Origin: Poseidonibacter lekithochrous
GTDB lineage: Bacteria; Campylobacterota; Campylobacteria; Campylobacterales; Arcobacteraceae
Assembly (NCBI RefSeq): GCF_018861145.1
Contig: NZ_JAHKQT010000023.1
Coordinates: 1 to 64,000, forward strand
Reading direction: 5' to 3'
Length of the DNA: 64,000 bases
This document shows, one piece after another, positions 9,884-19,140 of this stretch (positions are counted from its first letter, which is position 1; each line of letters begins with the position of its first letter). The notes below the pieces were generated by a model. It did not search any database, had not been told where the DNA came from, and was given only the letters and a program-made list of their open reading frames with translations. The position numbers and the translations under genes were made by a program.

Positions 9884-10193
9884 TATTGTTATATTTAGAT
9901 AAGTATTATAATTTATAATATTTAAATTTTATTAATTATAATTAATTCTTATATGTTTATTCTAAAAATAGCCAATAAATAGACTTCTTAAACAAATAAA
10001 TTATATTTACCAATAATACTTATCTTTAAATATAAATTAATAAAAACTGCTGTATTGAAAAATTACATAAATTTTACATAATTTTCTTAATACAAGCTTT
10101 AATAATAAATTAATTTAAATTTTTATTTTATTTAAGTTTCTTTTAGTTACTATTTTCACAAATAAAATTTTTAGCAGAATTTAAAGGATTATT
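9884..10193. promoter_or_regulatory. 310-bp AT-rich leader of malic enzyme with long inverted repeat
   Basis: No gene seen. A 13-bp motif AGATAAGTATTAT at 9897-9909 recurs as its exact complement at 10013-10025, about 104 bp away. The rest is A/T tracts running to the malic enzyme RBS (AAAGGATT). The repeat could be a long hairpin or paired regulator sites. Confidence 0.4.
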
Positions 10194-11450
10194 ATGAGTA
10201 GTAAAGTTACAAAAAATGAAGCATTGGATTATCACAGAGTTCCTACTCCGGGAAAAGTATCAATTGCTACAACAACAAAATTAGAATCTCAAAGAGACTT
10301 ATCTTTAGCGTATACTCCAGGTGTTGCATATCCTTGTGAAGAAATACAAGCAGATCCTGAGTTAGCATACGAATATACAGCAAAAAGAAATTTAGTAGCT
10401 GTTATTTCAAATGGTACAGCAGTACTTGGTCTTGGTAATATTGGTGCAATTGCTTCTAAACCAGTTATGGAGGGTAAAGCAGTATTGTTTAAAAAATTTG
10501 CGGCTGTTGATTCTTTTGATATAGAAGTTGATGAAACGGATATTGATAAATTTTGTAATATTGTAAAAGCTATTTCTCCAACATTTGGTGGAATTAATCT
10601 TGAAGATATTAAAGCTCCTGAGTGTTTTGAAATAGAAAAAAGATTAATTGAAGAACTAGATATTCCTGTTATGCATGATGATCAACATGGTACTGCAATT
10701 ATTACGACAGCTGCACTTATGAATGCAAGTGAAATGATGGGTAGAAAGCTTGAAGATATGAAAGTTGTAGTTATTGGCGCTGGTGCTGCTGCAATTGCAT
10801 GTTCAACTATGTACAAAGAAGCTGGTATTAAAAATATTATTATGTGTGATTCTAAAGGTGTTGTTCATTCTAAACGAAATGATTTGAATAAATATAAATT
10901 AGAATTTGTTACAGATAAAGCTACAACTATGGAAGAAGCGTTTAGAGGAGCAGATATGGTTTTAGGATTATCTAAACCAGGAAGTTTTACTAAAGAACTA
11001 GTTGCTTTAATGGCTGAAGAGCCAATTGTATTTACACTGGCAAATCCTACTCCTGAATTATTCCCAGAAGAAATTAGAGAAGTAAGACCTAATGCAATTA
11101 TTGGAACTGGAAGATCTGATTTTCCTAATCAAGTAAACAATGTACTTGGTTTTCCATTTATCTTTAGAGGTGCTTTAGATGTGCAAACAAAAAAAATAAA
11201 TATGGAAATGAAAATAGCAGCAGCTAAAGCAATTGCAAACTTAGCTAAAGAGCCTTTAACAAGTGATTTAATTACATTACTTGGTGATTTAAAATATGGA
11301 AGAGAGTACATTATTCCTTCTCCTTTTGATAAAAGACTTATGGTTGAAGTATCATCAGCAGTTGCCAATGCAGCTTATGAAACTGGAGTTGCTAGAGTAA
11401 AAGATTTTGATCTTGCAGCTTACAGAGAAAAACTTTCTCATATGGTATAG
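10194..11450 (+). CDS. NAD(P)-dependent malic enzyme
   Basis: 418 aa, the short bacterial form without a phosphotransacetylase-like C-terminal domain. Decarboxylates malate to pyruvate, giving NAD(P)H. Motifs: SLAYTPGVAYPCEEI, VISNGTAVLGLGNIGA, substrate/metal site NLEDIKAPECFEIE, PVMHDDQHGTAI and the Rossmann motif VVIGAGAAAIAC. The C-terminal part carries the typical VANAAYETGVAR. The single gene sits behind a long leader. Cofactor preference cannot be decided, so no symbol is given. Confidence 0.93.
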   Translation: MSSKVTKNEALDYHRVPTPGKVSIATTTKLESQRDLSLAYTPGVAYPCEEIQADPELAYEYTAKRNLVAVISNGTAVLGLGNIGAIASKPVMEGKAVLFKKFAAVDSFDIEVDETDIDKFCNIVKAISPTFGGINLEDIKAPECFEIEKRLIEELDIPVMHDDQHGTAIITTAALMNASEMMGRKLEDMKVVVIGAGAAAIACSTMYKEAGIKNIIMCDSKGVVHSKRNDLNKYKLEFVTDKATTMEEAFRGADMVLGLSKPGSFTKELVALMAEEPIVFTLANPTPELFPEEIREVRPNAIIGTGRSDFPNQVNNVLGFPFIFRGALDVQTKKINMEMKIAAAKAIANLAKEPLTSDLITLLGDLKYGREYIIPSPFDKRLMVEVSSAVANAAYETGVARVKDFDLAAYREKLSHMV

Positions 11451-11480
11451 TCCTCAAACAATCTATTAATCAATAAAATG

Positions 11481-11514
11481 GTATTATTCTCATTAAATTT
11501 TAATGAGAATAATA
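11481..11514. promoter_or_regulatory. Perfect 34-bp palindrome upstream of purU
   Basis: Two 17-bp arms (GTATTATTCTCATTAAA and its exact complement) abut with no spacer, between the malic enzyme stop and the purU RBS. There is no T-run after it on the plus strand. It may be an operator or a 3' stabilising hairpin for the malic enzyme mRNA rather than a standard terminator. Confidence 0.6.
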
Positions 11515-11529
11515 CAAAATAGGGCGAAA

Positions 11530-12363
11530 ATGGAAGAATACACACTTTTAATAGATACTGAAGATGCAAAAGGTTTAGTATATAATATCTCAAAAGTACT
11601 TTTTGCGAACAACTTAAATATAGAACAAAATGCAGAATATGTTGATTCAGAGACAAACAAATTTTTTATGAGAACGATAATCTCTGGAAAAATCTCACAA
11701 AATATCTTACTTAAAGAATTAAAAGAAGTTTTACCACCAAATGCAGAAATAAAATTAAATAAAAAAGCTAAAAAAGATGTAGTTATTTTAGCAACAAAAG
11801 AATCACATGTTTTAGGTGATTTATTAATCAGATATATTGATGGTGAGTTGAATGCAAATATTAAAGCAGTAATTGCAAATCATGAAGATTTGAGATCTTT
11901 AGTAGAAAACTTTGGAATACCATTTACTTGTATAAGTGCGGATAATTTAGATAGAGAAGAACATGAAGCTAAAGTAATTGAAAAAATTCATGAGTATGAA
12001 CCTGAACTTATAGTTCTTGCAAAATATATGAGAATTCTTACTCCTTCTTTTGTAGAAACTTTTCCTAAAAAAGTTTTAAATATTCACCACTCATTCTTAC
12101 CTGCATTTATAGGTGCAAACCCATATAAACAAGCACATCAAAGAGGTGTTAAGATTATTGGAGCAACTGCTCATTATGTTACAAATGATTTAGATGAAGG
12201 CCCAATTATTTTCCAAGATGTTGTAAATATTGATCATTCTTATTCTTGGCAAGAGATGAGAAAAGCGGGAAGAAATGTAGAAAAAATTGTTTTATCAAAT
12301 GCTTTCCAAATGTTACTTGATGATAAAGTTTTTGTTCATGGTAATAAGACGGTGATTTTATAA
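11530..12363 (+). CDS. purU: Formyltetrahydrofolate deformylase
   Basis: 277 aa from the ATG at 11530, chosen because AGGG lies 5 bases upstream and because the earlier in-frame ATG at 11503 falls inside a perfect palindrome. N-terminal ACT domain (about 1-80: EYTLLIDTEDAKGLVYNIS). The C-terminal formyl-transferase fold (about 85-277) has NIHHSFLPAFIGANPYKQA, GATAHYVTNDLDEGPII and the catalytic Asn-His-Asp set. It hydrolyses 10-formyl-THF to formate and THF, balancing one-carbon pools. Its stop overlaps the trmL start (TAATG). Confidence 0.93.
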   Translation: MEEYTLLIDTEDAKGLVYNISKVLFANNLNIEQNAEYVDSETNKFFMRTIISGKISQNILLKELKEVLPPNAEIKLNKKAKKDVVILATKESHVLGDLLIRYIDGELNANIKAVIANHEDLRSLVENFGIPFTCISADNLDREEHEAKVIEKIHEYEPELIVLAKYMRILTPSFVETFPKKVLNIHHSFLPAFIGANPYKQAHQRGVKIIGATAHYVTNDLDEGPIIFQDVVNIDHSYSWQEMRKAGRNVEKIVLSNAFQMLLDDKVFVHGNKTVIL

Positions 12364-12827
12364 TGTTTAATCTTGTTTTACTAGAACCTAGAATGCCTGG
12401 AAATGTTGGAACTATTGGACGACTTGCTTTTGCAATGGATTGTACTTTACATCTAATTAAACCTTATGGATTTGGTAATATTACAGAAAAAGAAGTAAGA
12501 CGTGCAGGACTTGATTATTGGTTTGAATTAGACGTACGTGAGTATGAAAATATTGAAGAGTTTTGGGAAAAGAATCCTTTTTCAAATAGACACTTTTTTG
12601 CAACTACAAAAACTAAGAGAAACTATTTTGAAGCAGAGTTTAAAACAGGAGATTACTTCTATTTTGGACGTGAAGATGCTGGACTTCCTCAAGAAATCTT
12701 GGAAAAAAGAGAAGAGGGTTGTATTACAATTCCTATGACAAATGAAGCTAGAAGTTTAAATATTGCAAACTCTGTTTCAATAGTAGCTTACGAAGCATTA
12801 AGACAAAATTATAAAGATTTCAAGTAA
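12363..12827 (+). CDS. trmL: tRNA (cytidine/uridine-34-2'-O)-methyltransferase, SPOUT family
   Basis: 154 aa, the usual size for TrmL/YibK. SPOUT motifs: NLVLLEPRMPGNVGTIGRLA at the N-terminus, FGREDAGLP in the middle, and the knot-forming IPMTNEARSLNIANSVSIVAYEALRQ at the C-terminus. Methylates the wobble ribose of tRNA-Leu in E. coli; the target here is inferred. Coupled to purU by a one-base overlap. Confidence 0.93.
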   Translation: MFNLVLLEPRMPGNVGTIGRLAFAMDCTLHLIKPYGFGNITEKEVRRAGLDYWFELDVREYENIEEFWEKNPFSNRHFFATTKTKRNYFEAEFKTGDYFYFGREDAGLPQEILEKREEGCITIPMTNEARSLNIANSVSIVAYEALRQNYKDFK

Positions 12828-12836
12828 AGAATTTGT

Positions 12837-13496
12837 ATGTTTAATATATTAGTTTTAGAAGATGATGAACTTTTTTCTAGTACTTTAGAAGATTTTTTAA
12901 CAGAAGAAGGTTTTGCCGTAGACTTAGCTTTCAATGGTGAACAATGTCTTGATTTAAACTATGAAAAAAAATATGATTTATATATTTTTGATATAAATGT
13001 ACCTAAAATAAATGGTTTAGATTTACTAAAACAGTTAAGAAGTTCAGGAGATACCACTCCTTCTATCTTTCTTACATCTTATAAAGATAAAGATACTTTA
13101 CAACAAGGTTTTTTGAATGGTTGTGATGATTATTTGAAAAAACCAGTTGATTTAGATGAACTAATCTTAAGAATTAAAGCTTTATTAAAAAGAAATAAAA
13201 AACAGTTTGAAGTTGTACTTTTAAGTGAAACTTTGAGTTTTGATCCTGAATCAAAAAGAGTTTTAGAAAATGGAATAGATTTAAATCTATCTGTAAAAAT
13301 TAGTGATTTATTAGAACTATTTATTGAAAATAGAGGTTCAATTGTAACAAAAGAGATGATTATATCAAAGCTATGGAATATCGATGAAGAATATAGTGAA
13401 GGCTCTATTCGCGTATATATAAATCATATCAAAAAGCTTTTAGGAAAAGAAAGTATTAGAAATATAAAGGGTATTGGGTATAAAGTTGAATTCTAA
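12837..13496 (+). CDS. OmpR-family response regulator
   Basis: 219 aa. The receiver domain has the acidic residues LEDDE (8-10), the phosphoacceptor in YIFDINVPKINGLD near residue 52, and the KKP motif (DDYLKKPVD). The winged-helix domain covers about 130-219 (SVKISDLLELFIENRGSIVTKEMI ... IRNIKGIGYKVEF). It starts 10 bp after trmL and overlaps the following kinase. No target is evident. Confidence 0.9.
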   Translation: MFNILVLEDDELFSSTLEDFLTEEGFAVDLAFNGEQCLDLNYEKKYDLYIFDINVPKINGLDLLKQLRSSGDTTPSIFLTSYKDKDTLQQGFLNGCDDYLKKPVDLDELILRIKALLKRNKKQFEVVLLSETLSFDPESKRVLENGIDLNLSVKISDLLELFIENRGSIVTKEMIISKLWNIDEEYSEGSIRVYINHIKKLLGKESIRNIKGIGYKVEF

Positions 13497-14340
13497 AAAG
13501 AAAGATTTTATAATCTCTATTTCTATAATATTTACTTTTACTTTAATCATTGTTCTTTATGTTAATTATGTACTTATTTCACTTTTTGGCTTAAATCAAG
13601 AAAACTTTATTTATGTGATAATTCCTTTACTTTTCCTTGCACTTATTATTTTTCTTAGTTTTACTTCAAGTATTTTAAAACCTCTTTTTACAAGTGATGA
13701 CAACTTACAAAAGAATATCAAAGAAACTATTCATGAACTAAATATTCCTGTATCAACTATAAAGATGAATACACAACTTTTAGAAAAAAATATTACTGAT
13801 GAAAAGAGTTTAAAAAGACTTCTTCGAATAAAACAAGCTAGTAATAATCTTTTAAAATTATATGAAGATATGGAATATAATATTAAAAAAGAGATAGATA
13901 AAATAGAACTACAAGAGTGCTTTTTAGATGAAATGGTATCAAACTCGATTATAAAGTTTGATGATATTAAAAAAGATACGCTAATAAAAGCAACTCTTCC
14001 AAATGTAGCTTTATTAACTGATATTAATGGTTTTGAAAAAGTTATTGATAATCTTATTTCAAATGCGATTAAATATAATAGTAAAGAAAAACCTCTTGTA
14101 GATATTACTTATGAAAATAATATATTGTCAATATTTAATAAGGGTGAAAAAATAGATACAAAAAATTTATTTATAATTTTTGATAGATATTATCAATCTG
14201 ATTCTACAAATCATGGTTTTGGGATAGGATTAAATATTGTAAAAGAGTTTTGTGATAAAAATAAGATTATAATTAAAATAGATACAATAAGCAATGGAAA
14301 TATTTTTAAACTTAATCTTGAGAATATTTTACTTAAATAG
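13474..14340 (+). CDS. Small membrane sensor histidine kinase
   Basis: 288 aa from a TTG start at 13474; a second TTG at 13486 is also possible, and AAAGGG lies just upstream. Two N-terminal membrane helices (about 12-32 and 43-65) with almost no periplasmic loop imply sensing within the membrane or via a partner. The H-box is TIHELNIPVSTIKMNTQLLEKN. The ATPase domain has N box NLISNAIKYNS and G2 HGFGIGLNIVKEF. The gene overlaps the regulator by 23 bp, so they form one pair. Confidence 0.85.
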   Translation: MGIKLNSKKKDFIISISIIFTFTLIIVLYVNYVLISLFGLNQENFIYVIIPLLFLALIIFLSFTSSILKPLFTSDDNLQKNIKETIHELNIPVSTIKMNTQLLEKNITDEKSLKRLLRIKQASNNLLKLYEDMEYNIKKEIDKIELQECFLDEMVSNSIIKFDDIKKDTLIKATLPNVALLTDINGFEKVIDNLISNAIKYNSKEKPLVDITYENNILSIFNKGEKIDTKNLFIIFDRYYQSDSTNHGFGIGLNIVKEFCDKNKIIIKIDTISNGNIFKLNLENILLK

Positions 14341-14363
14341 CTTATAAAAATAAAGGATTTATT

Positions 14364-15299
14364 ATGGAAATTGAAGAAAATTTAATTTTTGCATTGGCAA
14401 TTATAATTTTTGCACTAGTTATTATTATTAAAGGGGTTCGAATTGTTCCTCAATCAGATTTATATTTAGTTGAAAGATTGGGTAAATTTAATAGAGTACT
14501 TCATGGTGGATTTCACTTAATTATTCCAGTTGTTGACTCTATTAGAGCTATTTTAACTTCAAGAGAACAATTAGTTGATATTGAAAAACAATCAGTAATT
14601 ACAAAAGATAATGTAAATATTTCTATTGATGGGATTGTATTTTGTAAAGTTGATGATGCAAAAGAAGCTACTTATAATGTAGTAGATTTTAAAAATGCAA
14701 TTGCAAATCTTGCAATGACTACACTTAGATCTGAAATTGGTGGTATGGATTTAGATGATACATTATCTAATCGTGAAACACTAAATGCTAAACTTCAAAA
14801 TGAATTAGGAAGTGCAGCTGCAAACTGGGGTATTAAAGTTACTCGTGTTGAAATATCTGATATTTCAGTTCCTGCTGAAATTGAGCGAGCTATGAATATG
14901 CAAATGGAAGCTGAAAGAGAAAAAAGAGCTATTGAAACAAAAGCACGAGCTGATAAAGAAGCAGTTATAAGAAGAGCAGAAGGTTTTAAACAAGAAGAGA
15001 TTCTAAAAGCTGAAGCAATTGAGAGAATGGCAGATGCTAAAAGATATGAACAAGAACAAATTGCAGCTGGCCAAAAAGAGGCTATGAGATTAATTAATGA
15101 ATCAATGGAACAAAATGAAAATGCAGCAGAATTCTTACTTGCAAAAGATAGAGTAGCTGCTTTTAAAGCACTTGCTGAAAGTTCATCAACTGATAAAATG
15201 ATTTTACCTTATGAAGTAGCTCAAATGGTTGGAAGTACAAGTGTTTTAGGTGATGCTTTTTTCAAAGGTGCTAGTAACGAGAGCAAAAATAATGCTTAG
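14364..15299 (+). CDS. SPFH/stomatin-like membrane protein (QmcA type)
   Basis: 311 aa. One N-terminal membrane helix (about 6-24), then an SPFH/Band 7 domain (VPQSDLYLVERLGKFNRVLHGGFHLIIPVVD ...). A long alanine/glutamate-rich coiled coil (about 185-250: MQMEAEREKRAIETKARADK...) precedes a conserved C-terminal tail. Family members form oligomeric membrane microdomain scaffolds. The neighbouring NfeD gene is the standard partner. Confidence 0.9.
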   Translation: MEIEENLIFALAIIIFALVIIIKGVRIVPQSDLYLVERLGKFNRVLHGGFHLIIPVVDSIRAILTSREQLVDIEKQSVITKDNVNISIDGIVFCKVDDAKEATYNVVDFKNAIANLAMTTLRSEIGGMDLDDTLSNRETLNAKLQNELGSAAANWGIKVTRVEISDISVPAEIERAMNMQMEAEREKRAIETKARADKEAVIRRAEGFKQEEILKAEAIERMADAKRYEQEQIAAGQKEAMRLINESMEQNENAAEFLLAKDRVAAFKALAESSSTDKMILPYEVAQMVGSTSVLGDAFFKGASNESKNNA

Positions 15300-15717
15300 T
15301 GTAATTGATCCATATATTTTATTAGGAATTGGTGTTGTTCTGATTGCTTTTGAAGCAATCATTACATCTTTTATTTTAATTTGGTTTGGAATAGGTTTTG
15401 TTTTAACTGCCTTCATTTCTTATCTATATCCTTTTGAAGATGGAATTTGGCAGTTAGCTATTGCTTCTTTTATCTCAATTTTATTACTTGTGTTATTGAG
15501 AAAAAGAACTTTTAAAAAGTTTCTTAGTTCAAATGAAAAGATTACAGATAACTTTCTAAATGAAAAAGGAATAGGGCAAATAAAAAATGAAAAAGTTTTT
15601 TATAAAGGAACTTACTGGGAAATTGATGGTCAAGTTGATGAATCAATTTTTAATGAAGGTGAGAAAGTAGTTGTAATAAAAACTTTTAAAAACTTTGCAA
15701 CAATAGAAAAAAAATAG
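15292..15717 (+). CDS. NfeD-family membrane protein
   Basis: 141 aa from the ATG at 15292, which overlaps the stomatin stop by 8 bases; an upstream in-frame ATG at 15250 lies deep inside the stomatin gene and is less likely. Two or three membrane helices in the first 80 residues, then a small soluble OB-fold domain (GIGQIKNEKVFYKGTYWEIDG...EGEKVVVIKTFKNFATIEKK). NfeD proteins pair with stomatins in membrane-domain organisation. Confidence 0.88.
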   Translation: MLSVIDPYILLGIGVVLIAFEAIITSFILIWFGIGFVLTAFISYLYPFEDGIWQLAIASFISILLLVLLRKRTFKKFLSSNEKITDNFLNEKGIGQIKNEKVFYKGTYWEIDGQVDESIFNEGEKVVVIKTFKNFATIEKK

Positions 15718-15808
15718 ATTTTTATACTTAACACAAAATTAACAAAAGATTAATAGATAATTAACAATAATATTTTATTCTTATAGAAATAATTTTCTAA
15801 GGAATAAA
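15718..15808 (+). promoter_or_regulatory. Leader of the TonB receptor operon with short palindrome
   Basis: AT-rich gap with TAGAAA-TAAT-TTTCTA at 15784-15799, immediately in front of the RBS (AAGGAA). Iron-uptake receptors are commonly Fur-controlled, and the position would suit an operator. The match to a Fur box is not strong, so this is a candidate only. Confidence 0.35.
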
Positions 15809-17689
15809 ATGAAGGTAAAAAAACTTTCTATTAGTTTATCAATATTATTGTTATTCTCTAATACTTATGCTACAAATACTGTTAACCTTGATAAAATCAA
15901 GGTTACTACAGTTTCCCTTGGTGAGGAAAAAAACATAGAAGATGTTCAAGCTTCAATAGAAGTTTTTGATACAAAATATATTGAACAATCAAATTCAAAA
16001 AATGTGCCACAATTATTAAATAATGCTATAGGTTTAACTGTTAATGATGCCGGAAGTACATCTTCTGTAAGTATGAGAGGTTTTAGTAGTTCTCATACTC
16101 TAATTTTAGTTGATGGTCTAAGAAGAACTGGTAAATATGGATCCTTTGATTTAACTTCTGTACAGTTGGAAGATATTGATAGAGTAGAAATTGTAAGAGG
16201 TCCTATGTCTGCATTATATGGTGCTGATGGAATTGCTGGTGTAATAAATGTTATCACTAAAAAAAATCCTAGAAAAGATTATTTAAAATTAACTTTATTA
16301 GGTGGAGCTGCTCAAAATGGTCAAAGAGAAACTTATATAACAAAACTAAATGGAGCAGAAATTCAAGAAAATATATCTCATACATATTCAATTGAATTAA
16401 GAGAAAAAAATGATTATAGATTAGATAAATCAAGTATTGCAACAGATTTAAAAAATGAATCAAGACAGTTTTTAAGTTATGCAAATGGTATAAAATTAAG
16501 TGATAATGATACTTTAAATACAAGGTTAGAATATTCAAGACAAGAGGATAAAGGGAAAAATTATATTAATGCTGATCTTTATGAAAAAGAAAATAGGTAT
16601 CAATTATCAACACAATACAATCATATAGATGAAAATTTTGTTTTTGATTCAAATTTAGCTTATGGATATAGTGATACAGATGTAAATAGAGGAAGTGGTT
16701 CTGAAACAACTGAATATAAACAGTTGGAGTTTAACAACTATTTTAGACATTATACAAGTGATGAAATGACTAATATCTTAGGTGCAGGGTATAAAAATGA
16801 TGATATTAAAGTATCAATGTATACAAAAGAAGCATCAAGAGATAACTTTAATCTATTATTTCAAAATGAGTATTATTTAACAGATTCCCTAATTACAAAC
16901 TTTGGGCTTAGATATGATGATTTTAGTGATTTTGGAGATACTATTAATCCAAAAGTTTCACTAATGTATAAAATCTCAAATTTCAACTTTAGAACAAGTT
17001 ATGGTGAAGCTTTTAAAGCCCCAAGTTTTACAAATATGTACAGTCATTTTACAAGATCTGCTGGTCCTGTAATTTATGATATCTCAGGAAATGAAAACTT
17101 AAAACCTGAAGAATCAAAAACTTATGAGTTTTCTATAAATTATAATAAAGATAATTTTGATTTTGAAATTATTCATCATAGGTCAAAATTAGATAATCTT
17201 GTAAATTCTTACACCGTATCTTATGATCCAACTACTAGAACTAGTTACACTTCTTATGAAAATATAGATAAATCATCAATCAATGGAACAGAGGTTTCAA
17301 CAAAATATAATTTTAACAATGGTTTTGCAATTAATCTTGCTTGGGAATATTTAGATACAAAAGATAAAACAACAAATGAAAGATTAACTGGAAGTGCAAA
17401 AACTACTGTAAAAATGAATTTATCTTATGAAATAAATGATTTAAGTATGTATTTAAATTTAAAGAAATATAACAATTATTATGGAACAAATGAGAGTAGA
17501 GTAAATGTAAATAGTGATTATACAGTTGCTGATTTGAAAGTAAATTATAAATTTTCAAAACACTTAGAATGGTTTGTTGGAGTTGATAATATTCAAGATA
17601 AACAAATGCCTTATAATATGACATCTAGAGGAACACCAAATGATCCTGGCGAGAGATTTTATTATACTGGTATAAATGTTTTATTTTAA
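15809..17689 (+). CDS. TonB-dependent outer-membrane receptor (siderophore/iron type)
   Basis: 626 aa. Signal peptide about 1-21 (ending NTYA). TonB-box region LDKIKVTTVS, then the plug domain (about 40-155: VPQLLNNAIGLTVNDAG, SMRGFSSSHTLILVDGLRRTGKYG, VEIVRGPMSALYGADGIAGVINVITK). The rest is a 22-strand-type barrel ending in a terminal aromatic (YYTGINVLF). It heads an operon with a NapH-like iron-sulfur protein and exbB-exbD-tonB, which supports iron or metal-chelate uptake. The ligand cannot be named. Confidence 0.9.
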   Translation: MKVKKLSISLSILLLFSNTYATNTVNLDKIKVTTVSLGEEKNIEDVQASIEVFDTKYIEQSNSKNVPQLLNNAIGLTVNDAGSTSSVSMRGFSSSHTLILVDGLRRTGKYGSFDLTSVQLEDIDRVEIVRGPMSALYGADGIAGVINVITKKNPRKDYLKLTLLGGAAQNGQRETYITKLNGAEIQENISHTYSIELREKNDYRLDKSSIATDLKNESRQFLSYANGIKLSDNDTLNTRLEYSRQEDKGKNYINADLYEKENRYQLSTQYNHIDENFVFDSNLAYGYSDTDVNRGSGSETTEYKQLEFNNYFRHYTSDEMTNILGAGYKNDDIKVSMYTKEASRDNFNLLFQNEYYLTDSLITNFGLRYDDFSDFGDTINPKVSLMYKISNFNFRTSYGEAFKAPSFTNMYSHFTRSAGPVIYDISGNENLKPEESKTYEFSINYNKDNFDFEIIHHRSKLDNLVNSYTVSYDPTTRTSYTSYENIDKSSINGTEVSTKYNFNNGFAINLAWEYLDTKDKTTNERLTGSAKTTVKMNLSYEINDLSMYLNLKKYNNYYGTNESRVNVNSDYTVADLKVNYKFSKHLEWFVGVDNIQDKQMPYNMTSRGTPNDPGERFYYTGINVLF

Positions 17690-17700
17690 TAGGTTTAAAA

Positions 17701-19137
17701 ATGAAAAATATTATTAAAAAGAATAGAGGAGATTTATTCTCCTTTTCATTTCTTAACTTTTTATTCAAAAATAAAACTTTTTTATTTTTACTTAGAATTA
17801 CAATTACCTTTTTATTTTTTTATGCAATTTTCCTAGGATTTATTTATCCTACAAAAGAGGAAAATGTATTTACAACTGCTTTATTTTGGAGTCTTTTTTG
17901 GTCATTTTTTATGGTTTTATCTCTTGGTACTTTGGGTAGAATATTTTGTGGTATTTGTCCTCATGGTTTTCTTGGTAAATATATTACAAAACTTGGTTTA
18001 AAAAAGAAAATTCCTAAGAAATTAGCAAATCCTTTTATTGGTTTAAGTGTAATTCTTCTTGGATATTGGTTAATGATTTTTTTATTTCCTGGTATTTATA
18101 GTACTCCTTATAATACAGCTATATTTTTTGCCCTCTTAACTCTACTTGCATTTGTATTTTATTATTTATATGATGATATGTCCTATTGTAAATATATTTG
18201 TCCTTTAGGAACTGTAACAAAAGCTTTTTCAAAAGTTAGTTTTACAAAACTTGAGACATATAATGAAGGATGTTCTACTTGTAAAACTTTTGATTGTGCA
18301 AAAGCTTGTACCTATAATTTAAAACCATTTACTTTTGCAAAAAAGAATTCTATGGAAGATTGTACTTTATGTATGGACTGTGCAGTATCCTGTGAAAATG
18401 TTGCATTTAATTTAAAAAAGCCATCATCAACTCTTTTAGGTAAATTTAAAACACAAAAAGTTGAAGTTTGGACTATTTTAATTTTAACTGCAATCTTATC
18501 TTTTTCTATGACATTTAAACATGCATTAAATAGAACATCAATTGCAGATGAGTTTATATGGAATAAAATTTCAGTTTATTTAAAATCATATATAAATAGT
18601 GATTTTATAAACGTAGATGGTCTTTCTGTTGTATCTTTTTCTATTTTTACTATAGTTCTTTTAAATACCATTGGAATGTTTATTGCTTCTAGGATTATGA
18701 AAACTGAATTTCAAAAAACTTTCTATACTTTAAGTTATGCCTTAGCACCACTTTTTATAATTGGTGGATTATCTCATATTTTAGAATTCTTTTTTTTACA
18801 TTATACTTCAAATATAGTAAATGCTTTTAATCAAGCTTTTTATTTAGGTTTTACAAATATGGAGCCACTTGCTAAAAGAGGAGAATCCTGGTTATTGATA
18901 TTTAAAATCTTCACTCATTTTGCATATATCTGGGCATTTATTTTAATGATTTATAGGTTAAAACTACTAGATGCAAAAAGAAGTTTAAAAGTATTTGCTT
19001 ATCCTTTTGTAAGCATTGTTATTATATCTTATATGTCACTAACTTTTTATACTGCTTATGTATTTAAAACTTATGGGGTTAAGAAAAGCCCTCATAATCA
19101 GTCATCTATACATAATAAAAAAGATCAAGGAAAATAA
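17701..19137 (+). CDS. NapH-like polytopic membrane protein with two 4Fe-4S cluster motifs
   Basis: 478 aa. Several membrane helices on both sides of a cytoplasmic ferredoxin domain. Cysteine motifs in the loops: GRIFCGICPHG and CKYICPLG (NapH/CcoG family signature). Cluster motifs CSTCKTFDCAKAC (CxxC-x4-C-x3-C) and CTLCMDCAVSC (CxxCxxCxxxC) at about 195-245. Four more helices follow. Family members move electrons across or along the membrane. Its position between a TonB receptor and the exbBD-tonB genes suggests a role in reducing the imported ferric complex. That is inference. Confidence 0.8.
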   Translation: MKNIIKKNRGDLFSFSFLNFLFKNKTFLFLLRITITFLFFYAIFLGFIYPTKEENVFTTALFWSLFWSFFMVLSLGTLGRIFCGICPHGFLGKYITKLGLKKKIPKKLANPFIGLSVILLGYWLMIFLFPGIYSTPYNTAIFFALLTLLAFVFYYLYDDMSYCKYICPLGTVTKAFSKVSFTKLETYNEGCSTCKTFDCAKACTYNLKPFTFAKKNSMEDCTLCMDCAVSCENVAFNLKKPSSTLLGKFKTQKVEVWTILILTAILSFSMTFKHALNRTSIADEFIWNKISVYLKSYINSDFINVDGLSVVSFSIFTIVLLNTIGMFIASRIMKTEFQKTFYTLSYALAPLFIIGGLSHILEFFFLHYTSNIVNAFNQAFYLGFTNMEPLAKRGESWLLIFKIFTHFAYIWAFILMIYRLKLLDAKRSLKVFAYPFVSIVIISYMSLTFYTAYVFKTYGVKKSPHNQSSIHNKKDQGK

Positions 19138-19140
19138 ATA

